Below are positions 11,344 to 23,100 of a stretch of DNA of 64,000 nucleotides, in pieces. Positions within the stretch are counted from its first letter, which is position 1. Every line of letters begins with the position of its first letter. The position numbers and the translations under genes were made by a program. The notes below the pieces were generated by a model. It saw nothing but the letters and a program-made list of their open reading frames with translations, did not search any database and had not been told where the DNA came from. This stretch comes from Solen grandis (taxonomy: Eukaryota > Mollusca > Bivalvia > Adapedonta > Solenidae). The stretch covers positions 53,976,798 through 54,040,797 of the forward strand of contig CM037791.1 of NCBI GenBank assembly GCA_021229015.1, read 5' to 3'.

Positions 11344-11674
11344 ATTGTCCAGTGGGAAGCCATTATTAATTGTGACATCAGCAAAATTTCCTAATTAAGT
11401 TTTACAAAACTTTTTGCATTTTCTTACATATTACTCATACATAAGTTCAATGTATAAAGTAAAATGTTTAATAAGCAACATACCAAATTTGAGTTGCCTT
11501 CACTCATATGGTGTTCATGCAGTGAAGACTGGTTTGATAAAACCATGTCTTTATTTGATAACAAGTCAAAACCTTACATAGTTTTATGACTTTATTTATT
11601 TTACTATAATTCTTTTACAAAAATTCATCATCCATTGCACAAGAAATGTAAGGATAATCGTCTTTGTGATAAAT

Positions 11675-12060
11675 ATAACACCAGTGCAGTATAACATCAA
11701 TGAAATAAAACACAAGTGAAGTATGAAACACCAGTGAAGTATTACATCACCAGTGAAGTATCAATCAGTAAAGTCTAACACCAGTCAAATATAACAGCAC
11801 CAGTGAAGTATAACACCAGTAGAGTATAACAACACCAGTGAAGTATAACACAATTAGAGTATAACAACACCAGTGAAGTATAATAACAATGAAGTATAAC
11901 AACATCAGTAAATACCACACCAGTCTAACACCAGTTAAATATAACAGCACCAGTGCAGTATAATACCTGTGAAGTATAACAACACCAGTGAAGTATTACA
12001 ATTACAACTATTACCAACACAAGTCGAGTATAACACCAGTGAAATATTACACCACTAAAG
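11675..12060. repeat. Irregular short tandem repeat, 17-22-bp units
   Basis: Loosely repeated caccagtgaagtataaca, with variable spacing and many substitutions. It is an old, degenerate array compared with its neighbours. Confidence 0.85.
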
Positions 12061-13340
12061 CAAGGCCTTTTTTGTTTTTGTTTTTTTGTTTTTTTTGTCC
12101 AGTGAAGCAAGGCTCAATGGTTTTTACAAAACATCTCACAATGAGAATTTCCTGACCTCAAAATTCACCACAATTTAAAGGAATTACAAGCCAGTTTTCC
12201 CCTTAATTTGATAAAAAAAAGCATGTATGCAAAATGTCTGTTCTCTATGTCATTAAATAAGGGAGTAATAGATTAACAAAATTTGGTGCTAGAGAGATGC
12301 TTCTAAGAAGGGAACTTAGTCCAACCCATTCGACTTGAAATGGTTGCAGGCTGATCTGGATTTTATAATTGTTAGATGTGTGTAATGGTGTAATAGAGTG
12401 ATGAAGTGATAAGGTCGGCACATATGTTGTGCTCACGGCACCTAAGGTTAGTCTTCATACACATCTGTGAATGGCTTCCAGAAGACAGGATTTCCAGATC
12501 ATTTTCCCCCAGTTGTGTGCAGTAATTCAAACTGTACACTATTAAGCCAGCTGCAGTATTTGCCTTATGCATTTAGGTTATCTTTGTCAATTGTGGATTT
12601 TTTAATCAATTTTAATGTGGTGGAAGGAGTCACATATGGGGTCCACATTGATTGGTAAACAAAGGGAGGATCATTCAGGGCATTGGTGATTTAAATTGGA
12701 ATTAGGGCAATGATGTTGGATTCCTTGTGTGTTTTAAAGTTTATTAACATTGTTAAGAACATGATAATGGTTCTCTTGTCCAATAGAAATGAAGAAAAAT
12801 CAATTTCTAACGTTAGATGGAAATATCATTATAATTATCTTTTACAAAATGAATTCTGTTGTTGTTTTATTTTTGTAATTGCGCATGTGTGTTTTTTTTT
12901 GTTGCTGTTTTTTTTTTCAGTTGGGTTATAAAGGTTATAAGTTCTAAATAGACTGAATGGTTGTGAATTGGTCATGGAAAAAATGTTCAGAGAAATTAAT
13001 ATAGTCAGTAAGTAAGTAAAGTTTTTACGTAGAGTGGATTATATGTTTGGCATGATCTAGTCTTCCATATGGTCCACATAAATGAACAATATTTACATTT
13101 TATACAAGAAAATAATAACAATATATGAAATAACAAACACAACAACAAAGAATGGTTTGAACAAAATCTTCATGTATTTCTTTCGTCATCTGTACAGCAC
13201 AAAATCTTTGCATTTTGCAATTCCTGGTCATAAAACAGATGTAGCAAAAGACAATGGTTGCATTACATGAATTGAAATGATCAAACTGCATTTGTTTAAA
13301 AGGTCATATGAAATGCATTAAAATTTTATATACAGTGAAA
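12061..13340. other. No convincing gene; a few CpG-bearing open segments
   Basis: Near 12313-12343 and 12412-12447 short segments keep CpG and look open (the second reads VGTYVVLTAPK before gttagt), but their acceptors are poor, so they are not called. T-rich runs lie near 12070-12100 and 12885-12920. Otherwise nothing distinctive. Confidence 0.5.
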
Positions 13341-15111
13341 TATGGACAAGACATTGTGTTAGACCAAGGCCACATGCATGTCACTAGTGTCATGTGTACT
13401 ATAGACAAGACACTGTGTTAGACCCAGGCCACATTCATGTCACAAATGTCATGTGTACTATAGACAAGACATTGTGTTAGACCCAGGCCACATGCATGTC
13501 ACTAGTGTCATGTGTACTATAGACAAGACACTGTGTTAGACCCAGGCCACATTCATGTCACTAATGTCATGTGTACTATAGACAAGACATTGTGTTAGAC
13601 CCAGGCCACATTCATGTCACAAATGTCATGTGTACTATAGACAAGACATTGTGTTAGACCTAGGCCACATTCATGTCACTAATGTCATGTGTACTATGGA
13701 CAAGACATTGTGTTAGACCCAGGCCACATGCATGTCACTAATGTCATGTGTACTATAGACAAGACATTGTGTTAGATCCAGGCCACATTCATGTCACTAA
13801 TGTCATGTGTACTATGGACAAGACACTGTGTTAGACCCAGGCCACATGCATGTCACTAATGTCATGTGTACTATAGACAAGACATTGTGTTAGACCCAGG
13901 CCACATTCATGTCACTAATGTCATGTGTACTATGGACAAGACATTGTGTTAGACCCAGGCCACATTCATGTCACTAATGTCATGTGTACTATAGACAAGA
14001 CACTGTGTTAGACCTAGGCCACATTCATGTCACTAATGTCATGTGTACTTTGGACAAGACATTATGTTAGACCCAGGCCACATGCATGTCACTAATGTCC
14101 TGTGTCCTATGGACAAGACACTGTGTTAGACCCAGGCCACATGCATGTCACTAATGTCCTGTGTCCTATGGACAAGACACTGTGTTAGACCCAGGCCACA
14201 TGCATGTCACTAATGTCCTGTGTCCTATGGACAAGACACTGTGTTAGACCCAGGCCACATGCATGTCACTAATGTCCTGTGTCCTATGGACAAGACATTG
14301 TGTTAGACCCAGGACACATGCATGTCACTAATGTCATGTGTACTATGGACAAGACACTGTGTTAGACCCAGGCCACATGCATGTCACTAATGTCCTGTGT
14401 CCTATGGACAAGACACTGTGTTAGACCCAGGCCACATGCATGTCACTAATGTCCTGTGTCCTATGGACAAGACACTGTGTTAGACCCAGGCCACATGCAT
14501 GTCACTAATGTCATGTGTACTATAGACAAGACATTGTGTTAGACCCAGGCCACATTCATGTCACTAATGTCATGTGTACTATGGACAAGACACTGTGTTA
14601 GATCCAGGCCACATGCATGTCACTAATGTCATGTGTACTATGGACAAGACATTGTGTTAGACCCAGGCCACATGCATGTCACTAATGTCATGTGTACTAT
14701 GGACAAGACACTGTGTTAGACCCAGGCCACATGCATGTCACTAATGTCATGTGTACTAAGGACAAGACATTGTGTTAGACCCAGGCCACATGCATGTCAC
14801 TAATGTCATGTGTACTAAGGACAAGACATTGTGTTAGACCCAGGCCACATGCATGTCACTAATGTCATGTGTACTATGGACAAGACACTGTGTTAGACCC
14901 AGGCCACATTCATGTCACTAATGTCATGTGTACTATGGACAAGACACTGTGTTAGACCCAGGCCACATGCATGTCACTAATGTCCTGTGTCCTATGGACA
15001 AGACACTGTGTTAGACCCAGGCCACATGCATGTCACTAATGTCATGTGTACTATAGACAAGACATTGTGTTAGACCCAGCCACATGCATGTCACTAATGT
15101 CATGTTACTAT
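13341..15111. repeat. Minisatellite, 59-bp unit, about 30 copies
   Basis: A 59-bp unit containing gacaagacactgtgttagac, ccaggccacatgcatgtcac and taatgtcatgtgtacta. Two clear subtypes occur: tcatgtgtacta and tcctgtgtccta. The second subtype is clustered around 14095-14480 and recurs near 14980. Substitutions such as catgc/cattc and actgt/attgt assort independently across copies, which indicates shuffling between repeats. Confidence 0.97.
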
Positions 15112-15146
15112 GTCAGAATTAGCGAAAACAAAATGTAAATGACAAT

Positions 15147-15213
15147 AAACACCCGGGACTGGTACCCTAAACACCCAGGGCTGGTATCCTTAACACCCGG
15201 GACTGGTACCCTT
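15147..15213. repeat. Short tandem, about 22-bp unit, 3 copies
   Basis: Three copies of a unit with aacacccgggactggtaccc. More GC-rich than the surroundings. Confidence 0.8.
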
Positions 15214-15270
15214 ACCTGTTTAGTATCAGGAAAAATCTGTGAAGAGCATTAGATGAGAACCCTGTTTCAG

Positions 15271-15316
15271 AAGGAGTGGCTGGAACACAATTTGGTCGGC
15301 TTAAGCAACCAATATG
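15271..15316 (+). CDS. Candidate short exon, unrecognised gene
   Basis: After a good acceptor (gagaaccctgtttcag) the frame KEWLEHNLVGLSNQY is open with a weak donor ATG|gtccaa. It retains a CpG (gtcggc). The frame continues to a TGA about 20 bases later. Its end phase (one base) does not match the next candidate at 15815, so it is reported only as a possibility. Confidence 0.2.
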
Positions 15317-15814
15317 GTCCAATACAACTTATGTCTTGACATTGTACAAAGGTTAATCCTTCTTGCCAGGTTAGTGCTATCTTAATACCCCATGTCATGT
15401 TAAGGCTTTGGATATTTTTCATCTACTTAAAGCATAAATAGTCATTGTGCACATACCCGTTTTTCAGACTTTGTAATTTCAGTTTGTCTGTCAGTTTTCC
15501 TATTTTGTCTTTACAATTGTGTTTAAAAGACATCTACTTGCCAATGGCAGAGGTCATGGAACACACAGATTGTGCTTAGTAAGTAATAGCCAAGTATCAG
15601 AGTGACAGACGCTTTACATACTGGTCTTTGACCCAGCATGAAGTAAGGGCTATATACTTTCACAAAATATAACACCTGTAAGTGTGCTGGAAGTTCCGGT
15701 TGTCATGGCAAGGACAGCTAATTGCAATAGTACCACAGTGGTTTGAGTGTCAGAGTGAAATGAAACATGAAATAATGCAGGACCTCTTATTTGGATTCAA
15801 AGGTTTCAGTGTAG

Positions 15815-15961
15815 ACCTTGCAAATTACATGGAAATTAGACCGCTGTGAACTTTCCGGATTTCACAGTAACCAGACGATCCCGCATGTTTCCGATTCAGA
15901 CTTTGGACGGTTTGTTTACATCTTGGGACGAATTGATACTGTTGAAATGGCATATCTGCAG
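15815..15961 (+). CDS. Probable internal exon, unrecognised gene
   Basis: The boundaries are tttcagtgtag| and CTGCAG|gtgcgt, giving exactly 49 codons in phase 0 to 0. The reading is TLQITWKLDRCELSGFHSNQ, then TIPHVSDSDFGRFVYILGR, then IDTVEMAYLQ. This is the most protein-like segment in the left block: balanced composition, alternating hydrophobic and charged residues, and a cluster of five to six CpGs (ttccgg, acgatc, cccgca, ttccga, gacggt, gacgaa) in a region otherwise almost free of CpG. A competing frame (starting about 15846) is open too and would lead into another open stretch at 16008-16133, but the frame given looks better. Family not recognised. Confidence 0.5.
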
Positions 15962-16676
15962 GTGCGTGCATTGCGGATATGCACCTGATAAAGTTTCTCT
16001 ACTTTTCAGTCTGGTGCAAACAATTGTGCATCAAGATGGCAGACCAGTCTACTGTAAACAATGCAACTTGTTTGACTTGCACATTGTTTACTGGGCACTA
16101 TACACAATCCTTCACATGTGCAGCAAATCATAGGCTGGTTGAACTAACTATAGGATCACATACAAACACAGATTTTCTCACTTATGCTAATCACAGAGTC
16201 AAACTTTCTCAAGACAGCTTGAGTCAAAGGCTTTAGAGAAATTGATTCCTCAAGTCCATAGAAGTCATAAAATACCTTGGGAATCTGAAAGCTTCTCTCA
16301 TTGGATTGCAGGTTTAAGTTTATATTCAATATTAGTTTTTTTATGAATTTAAGCATGCTTTGGAGACACTTCATTGATTGATTGATTGATCCATTTAAGA
16401 GCACATAGAAGTTGAAGTAGTTCAGATCATTATGACCTTAAAGGCTCCTAAGGAAATATCATGTTGTTAGAAGTAATTTGCTAGTTGATATTAAATGGTT
16501 GAACTGTAAATCATAGGGGAAAACCTAACAAACCATTCATTTTAATATTTAGGAAACTGCTTATCAAAATGATGCAAATAATGATGAAAGAAACATTAAG
16601 TCCATATTTTCTATTCCATGAAAGAGATTATAATGTGAACAGATGCAGTTTTTATTTTCAAAATCAATAACAAAAG

Positions 16677-18102
16677 CTCACCATCATATATTAATAGAAG
16701 CCTGATGTGTCCTTCTGGCAGGGCTCACCATCATATAATAATAGAAGCCTGATGTGTCCTTATGGCAGGGCTCACCTCATACTTTGGCAGGGCTCACCAT
16801 CATATATTAATAGAAGCCTGATGTGTCCTTATGGCAGGGCTCACCATCATATAATAATAGAAGCCTGATGTGTCCTTATGGCAGGGCTCACCATCATATA
16901 TTAATAGAAGGCTGATGTGTCCTTATGGCAGGGCTCACCATCATATAATAATAGAAGCCTGATGTGTCCTTCTGGCAGGGCTCATCATCATATAATAATA
17001 GAAGCCTGATGTGTCCTTCTGGCAGGGCTCACATCATATATTAATAGAAGGCTGATGTGTCCTTATGGCAGGGCTCACCATCACATACAAACAGAAGGCT
17101 GATGTGTCCTTATGGCAGGGCTCACCATCATATACTAATAGAAGGCTGATGTGTCCTTATGGCAGGGCTCACCATCATATACTAATAGAAGGCTGATGTG
17201 TCCTTATGGCAGGGCTCACCATCATATATTAATAGAAGGCTGATGTGTCCTTCTGGCAGGGGCTCAAACCCTCATATACTAAAGAAGGCTGATGTGTCCT
17301 TATGGCAGGGCTCACCTATCATATATATTAATAGAAGGCTGATGTGTCCTTATGGCAGGGCTCACCATCATATAATAATAGAAGGCTGATGTGTCCTTAT
17401 GGCAGGGCTCACCATCACATACAAACAGAAGGCTGATGTGTCCTTATGGCAGGGCTCACCATCATATCTAATAGAAGGCTGATGTGTCCTTATGGCAGGG
17501 CTCACCATCATATATTAAAAGAAGGCTGATGTGTCCTTCTGGCAGGGCTCATCATCATATAATAATAGAAGGCTGATGTGTCCTTATGGCAGGGCTCACC
17601 ATCATATATAATAGAAGGCTGATGTGTCCTTATGGCAGGGCTCACCATCATATATCAATAGAAGGCTGATGTGTCCTTATGGCAGGGCTCACCATCATAT
17701 ACTAACAGAAGGCTGATGTGTCCTTATGGCAGGGCTCACCATCATATATTAATAGAAGCCTGGTGTGTCCTTATGGCAGGGCGCACCATCATATACTAAC
17801 AGAAGGCTGATGTGTCCTTATGGCAGGGCTCACCATCATATATTAATAGAAGGCTGATGTGTCCTTATGGCAGGGCTCACCATCATATATTAATAGAAGG
17901 CTGATGTGTCCTTATGGCAGGGCTCACCATCATATATCAATAGAAGGCTGATGTGTCCTTATGGCAGGGGCTCACCATCATATATTAATAGAAGGCTGAT
18001 GTGTCCTTATGGCAGGGCTCACCATCATATAATAATAGAAGGCTGATGTGTCCTTATGGCAGGGGCGCACCATCATATATTAATAGAAGGCTGATGTGTC
18101 CA
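16677..18102. repeat. Minisatellite, 47-bp unit, about 30 copies
   Basis: A 47-bp unit containing gggctcaccatcatatatta and agaaggctgatgtgtcctta. Variation is concentrated in the short AT-rich segment (atatta, ataata, atacta, acatacaaa), with some 1-3-bp indels. A longer irregular copy lies at 16766-16790. Confidence 0.97.
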
Positions 18103-18222
18103 TATAGCTTTCAAAGGATGAATATTGTTTATTTGCGCAGCAGCTTGTTTTTATCCTACCTTTAGAGAGTAAGAGTAAATATCTATTAAGTAAAATGGAT
18201 GGAAACAGCCGAAAGAAATTAA

Positions 18223-18384
18223 AGAGCAGGAAGTGAGACTATTGAAGTCATGAGGAGAGTTAAAATGTTCATGACTTCATATCAGAAGATTGATCGGCAG
18301 AATCAAAACTCTTGTGTTTGCCCTGCTGTGGTGCAGATTTTCCTTGGCATCCTGGATGATTTTTCACAACGTCCATTAGAATGA
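18223..18384 (+). CDS. Candidate exon ending in a stop codon
   Basis: The segment is open from after a TAA (18220) to a TGA at 18382-18384. The most protein-like part is CPAVVQIFLGILDDFSQRPL at the end, preceded by MTSYQKIDRQN. A pyrimidine-rich acceptor, tttgccctgctgtggtgcag, ends at 18336, so the true exon may start at 18337. CpGs are kept (gatcgg, aacgtc). It may be an alternative 3' end or an exon whose frame differs from my reading. Family not recognised. Confidence 0.3.
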   Translation, partial: RAGSETIEVMRRVKMFMTSYQKIDRQNQNSCVCPAVVQIFLGILDDFSQRPLE

Positions 18385-18972
18385 TATAAGGATATTGGTG
18401 CAGTGCTTCCTGAATTTCCTTCCATCCTACCTACAGCTGATGACTAGAACCTCTAAGAACTGTCTAATCAGTCATCATTGAGGGAGCTATTTTGAAAACC
18501 TACCCTGATCTCAAGAAATGCATGTGCTATGCTCAACACAGCGGTACACCGTACCTGTGCAGTAAAACAGGTATTCATGATTCAGTGACCCAACTATTAT
18601 GCCATCCCAGTAACGAGATAAAGTATCTAAATCCACTTTGGTTAATGTGTTCATTTTCTTAACGAGTTTGCTTTCCATGATTTTAAGGAAAAGCATGTAT
18701 ATATTAAATTTTGTGATTCAAGTCTGAAGCATCTCACACAAGTGGTTGCTGTGAAGAAGATGGTCAGTTTTGTGGTGTGGTAGTTTATAGAATGTAGAAA
18801 GTTTTGATTGTGAGTTTAGTCACATTGGTTGGTTGGCAATGGGTTGGTTTACTTTTTTTTAAGTTTTGGGCTTGGAGGTTTTTTTTTTTCAATATAAGGA
18901 TGATTGCCTGATAGAACCTTTCTTAATGGCTCCTTGTATGTGCACTAGCCTGTAAAGTTGAATTTTGGATTT

Positions 18973-19011
18973 AAAAAAAAAAAAAAAGAAAAAAAAAAAA
19001 AAAAAAAAAAC
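18973..19011. repeat. Poly(A) tract
   Basis: Nearly pure A run of about 39 bases with one G. It could be the tail of a degraded plus-strand retroelement, but no recognisable body precedes it. Confidence 0.8.
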
Positions 19012-19971
19012 AGAAAATTTCATGAAATATTACTTTTGTTTGAAATAGATTTCAAATAATTGCCTTTTAACATCTGGTTTATTGTGTTACACATTGAACC
19101 TTGGCATCCATGTGAAATGTGGATCACTTAAGTTGGCTATATATCTAGTGTTATAGAGATTTCTTGGAAGCCTCTGTGAAACTTGTCTTTGAGTGTATTG
19201 ACTGTGCACAGCCTTAATGCACAATGCCTGCACATGATCCATTCTCCCAGCATCCTCATGGGAGTGAGCATTTATCATTGTTAAAATGATCTACTTTGTG
19301 CTCATATGGCACCCTTCCTTCCACATCCAATTCAGTTTGCACAAGGAATTCTTTTTAGACATTAGACACAGTAAGCCGGGTAAATGTCCAAAAGATCTTC
19401 AAATTGGAGTTATATTTCAGTCTCAGATCATTTCCATTCTGGGTGTCTATTTCTGTTTTGCAGTAGTTGTTCTTTTGTTCTTTATTATGTTCCTTTGTAT
19501 TACTAAATTTTTTGTTAATCCTTATTTCGAGGGGTTCATTAAACTTGCAATTAAATAAAGCTTCCATGTTGTTTGCAGGCGTAATTGCTATGAATTTTGT
19601 TTGTGTGTCATAGACATTTAGAAGTTGATTATTTGTGTGTGTGTGGGGGGGGGTATTTCTGTGTGTTTCTATTTATTAAATGAATATAATTATATAATCA
19701 TACTTTCTGAGTCTGCATTTCAGCTCTCATCACATAAATGTCACATAATGTCTTTGGTTACTGTGGCCTTCGAATGTGAGATCACTAGAATATGATATCA
19801 ATAGTGAACCATTTGTAAACTGAAAGCAAATGAATGTTTTGCGTAGAAAATATTGTATTAATCTTTTAGAGAACCATATTATGACATAAAAACAAACTAA
19901 GCAGCAATTATCCTGCTAAAACACACCAAAGTCGTAGAAACAATATGGGTGTGACACTCACTTAAAATGAT
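19012..19971. other. No convincing gene; probable intron
   Basis: One possible exon fragment near 19349-19370 (acceptor gaattctttttag, donor CCGG|gtaaat) is too short to call. A G-run lies at about 19640-19650. Confidence 0.5.
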
Positions 19972-20860
19972 TGTTAATGGCTAGTAACAGGTGCCTGGAT
20001 ATTGTATCATACCATTTGATAGTTAATGGCCTAGTAACAGGTGACTGGATATTGTATCACATTTGATAGTTAATGGCTAGTAACAGGTGACTGGATATTG
20101 TATCATACCATTTGATAGTTAATGGCCTTGTAACAGGTGACTGGATATTGTATCATACCATTTGATAGTTAATGGCCTAGTAACAGGTGACTGGATATGG
20201 TATCATACAATTTGATAGTTAATGGCCTAGTAACAGGTGACTGGATATTGTATCATACCATTTGATAGTTAATGGCCTAGTAACAGGTGACTGGATATTG
20301 TATCATACCATTTGATAGTTAATGGCCTAGTAACAGGTGACTGGATATTGTATCATACCATTTGATAGTTAATGGCCTAGTAACAGGTGACTGGATATGA
20401 TATCATACCATTTGATAGTTAATGGCCTAGTAACAGGTGACTGGATATTGTATCATACCATTTGATAGTTAATGGCCTAGTAACAGGTGACTGGATATTG
20501 TATCATACCATTTGATAGTTAATGGCCTAGTAAGAGGTGAGTGGAAATGGTATCATACCATTTGATAGTTAATGGCCTAGTAACAGGTGACTGGATATGA
20601 TATCATACCATTTGATAGTTAATGGCCTAGTAACAGGTGACTTGATATTGTATCATACCATTTGATAGTTAATGGCCTAGTAAGAGGTGAGTGGAAATGG
20701 TATCATACCATTTGATAGATAATGGCCTTGTAACAGGTGACTTGATATTGTATCATGCCATTTGATAGTTTATGGCCTAGTAACAGGTGACTGGATATGG
20801 TATCATACAATTTGATAGTTAATGGCCTTGTAACAGGTGACTGGATATTGTATCATACCA
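19972..20860. repeat. Minisatellite, 50-bp unit, about 18 copies
   Basis: A 50-bp unit containing tttgatagttaatggcctag and taacaggtgactggatattg. Two rarer variants (taagaggtgagtggaaatgg) occur at about 20521 and 20681, evidence of block duplication inside the array. Confidence 0.97.
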
Positions 20861-20865
20861 CTTAT

Positions 20866-20918
20866 CTTTGGCATGATACTGCAGTGTGGCAGCATTATAT
20901 ATATGTCTCATAAAAACA
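20866..20918 (+). mobile_element. Fragment of SINE family A
   Basis: ggcatgatactgcagtgtgg and tatatgtctcat match the body of the SINE at 8137-8450. The fragment abuts the end of the 50-bp array and is followed by an A-rich stretch. Confidence 0.6.
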
Positions 20919-21362
20919 AAAAAAAATCCCAAAGGAACTAAAGTAGAATTAAAAGAAATGAAACTAAATTTGACACAAATATTTTGTTTGATACTGACTT
21001 TTTGTTGTTACTTTGCTTCCATTTTAGCTGGAAAATTAATAAAGAACCACTGGTAGATTATATTGGAATAATAGATAATTACTGATAAACTTACAAAATT
21101 TGCCACAAGGTATTTATTTATCATTCTGTGTACAGATAAATAAGATTCAGTAACCAACAAACATATCAAATACACCATGGGAACTAAGTTTGGAAGTTCA
21201 AAGAAGTTTTAAAAACAGTCTAGTGTTGGTTGAGACACCTTAAGATCTGTTTTTTGTGGTGCATCTCTGTTCAGATGCTTCCATGTTTCATATGTAGAGT
21301 CTGCTATGCTATAAAGTGAAATCCCAGGCTGGAGGTAATGGAAGACCTCATGAATGCTTCAG

Positions 21363-21605
21363 TACGCTACCCTGACAGTGGCATCTCGTCTTGTGATGGC
21401 ACAGGAATGCCAGCAAGAGGTGGGATGCAAGGTTGTCAAAGACCTAGCTGTTCTCAGAATTGAGCGCAATCCAGATAGTGTCACTGTACACCATGTCAGT
21501 GCTTTGAGATGCTGGTCGCCAAATTATGCTTTTGGAAATTTTCCGTTTGTACCTGTTCACTTAATAAGAGCAACTGTTGCTGTTCATTACATCTGTACCA
21601 CATGA
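21363..21605 (+). CDS. Possible terminal exon, unrecognised gene
   Basis: After acceptor tgaatgcttcag| the frame is open for 80 codons to TGA (21603-21605). It reads YATLTVASRLVMAQECQQEV, GCKVVKDLAVLRIERNPDS, VTVHHVSALRCWSPNYAFG, then NFPFVPVHLIRATVAVHYIC and TT. Composition is protein-like and five CpGs are kept. A competing exon reading starts at 21327 in another frame (LEVMEDLMNASVRYPDSGIS, donor AAGAG|gtggga). If the first reading is right, the 36-bp minisatellite lies in the 3' untranslated region and the AATAAA at 23082 could end the transcript. The loss of CpG depletion just beyond that point fits a gene end. Family not recognised. Confidence 0.45.
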   Translation, partial: YATLTVASRLVMAQECQQEVGCKVVKDLAVLRIERNPDSVTVHHVSALRCWSPNYAFGNFPFVPVHLIRATVAVHYICTT

Positions 21606-21680
21606 AGGCTGACATGAAAATGGCCTCTCAATTCGATCTGTATAAAACCAGATCTACCTGGAAACTCCATTTATTCCAAT

Positions 21681-22966
21681 TGCTATACCAGTACCACTTT
21701 AAATGAGAAGGAAGGCTGCTATACCAGTACCATTGTAAATGACAAGGGAGGCTGCTATACCAGTACCATTGTAAATGACAAGGGAAGGTGCTATACCAGT
21801 ATCATTGTAAATGAGAAGGAAGGCTGCTATACCAGTACCATTGTAAATGACAAGGGAGGCTGCTATACCAGTATGATTTTAAATGACAAGGGAGGCTGCT
21901 ATACCAGTACCATCGTAAATGACAAGGGAAGGTGCTATACCAGTATCATTGTAAATGAGAAGGAAGGCTGCTATACCAGTACCATTGTAAATGACTAGGG
22001 AGGCTGCTATACCAGTACCATTGTAAATGACAAGGGAGGCTGCTATACCAGTACCATTGTAAATGACAAGGAAGGCTGCTATACCAGTACCATTGTAAAT
22101 GACTAGGGAGGCTGCTATACCAGTACGATTGTAAATGACAAGGGAGGCTGCTATACCAGTACCATCGTAAATGACAAGGGAAGGTGCTATACCAGTATCA
22201 TTGTAAATGAGAAGGAAGGCTGCTATACCAGTACCATTGTAAATGACAAGGAAGGCTGCTATACCAGTACCATTGTAAATGACAAGGAAGGCTGCTATAC
22301 CAGTACCATTGTAAATTAGAAGGAAGGCTGCTATACCAGTACCATTGTAAATGACAAGGGAAGGTGCTATACCAGTACCATTTTAAATGACAAGTGAAGG
22401 TGCTATACCAGTATCATTGTAAATGACAAGGAAGGCTGCTATACCAGTACCATTGTAAATGACAAGGAAGGCTGCTATACCAGTATCATTGTAAATGACA
22501 AGGAAGGCTGCTATACCAGTACCATTGTAAATGACAAGGAAGGCTGCTATACCAGTACCATTGTAAATGACAAGGGAAGGCTGCTATACTAGTATCATTG
22601 TAAATGACAAGGAAGGCTGCTTTACCAGTACCATTGTAAATGACAAGGGAGGCTGCTATACCAGTATCATTGTAAATGACAAGGAAGGCTGCTATACCAG
22701 TATCATTGTAAATGACAAGGATGGCTGCTATACCAGTATCATTGTAAATGACAAGGAAGGCTGCTATACCAGTATCATTGTAAATGAAAAGGAAGGCTGC
22801 TATACCAGTATCATTGTAAATGAGAAGGAAGGCTGTTATACTTTTACCATTGTAAATGAGAAGGAAGGCTGTTATACTTGTACCATTGTAAATGAGAAGG
22901 AAGGCTGTTATACTTTTACCATTGTAAATGAGAAGGAAGGCTGCTATACCAGTACCATTGTAAATG
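21681..22966. repeat. Minisatellite, 36-bp unit, about 36 copies
   Basis: A 36-bp unit containing ggctgctataccagtaccat and tgtaaatgacaaggaa. Because 36 is a multiple of three, a 12-residue repeat frame stays open over the last 400 bases, but TAG interrupts the same frame in earlier copies (near 21993 and 22105). It may lie within the 3' untranslated region of the putative left-block gene. Confidence 0.97.
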
Positions 22967-23081
22967 TCTTGGTGATGATGCAGCTAGGACTTGAAAATAA
23001 TGTCTTGATGATCATTGTACTGCAAAAAGTAAAAACACACAATGTATGTTCGATAGTCTTTACATACCAGTATGTATATCA

Positions 23082-23087
23082 AATAAA
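23082..23087 (+). promoter_or_regulatory. Possible polyadenylation signal AATAAA
   Basis: AATAAA about 115 bases after the 36-bp array and 1.48 kb after the TGA at 21603. CpG-containing sequence becomes common again from about 23.5 kb. The hexamer is frequent by chance in AT-rich DNA, so the assignment rests on position only. Confidence 0.3.
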
Positions 23088-23100
23088 AATTTAAAAGTTT

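Noticed and set aside
15979..16236. Open frames with CKQCN after an excellent acceptor at 16007
   Set aside because: The protein-like frame does not match the phase of the preferred 15815-15961 exon, CpG is not retained, and three frames are open in parts. It may still be an exon if the alternative frame of 15846-15961 is the real one.
22567..23094. 175-codon plus-strand frame with 12-residue repeats
   Set aside because: It is the 36-bp minisatellite read in frame; the same frame has stops in earlier copies.
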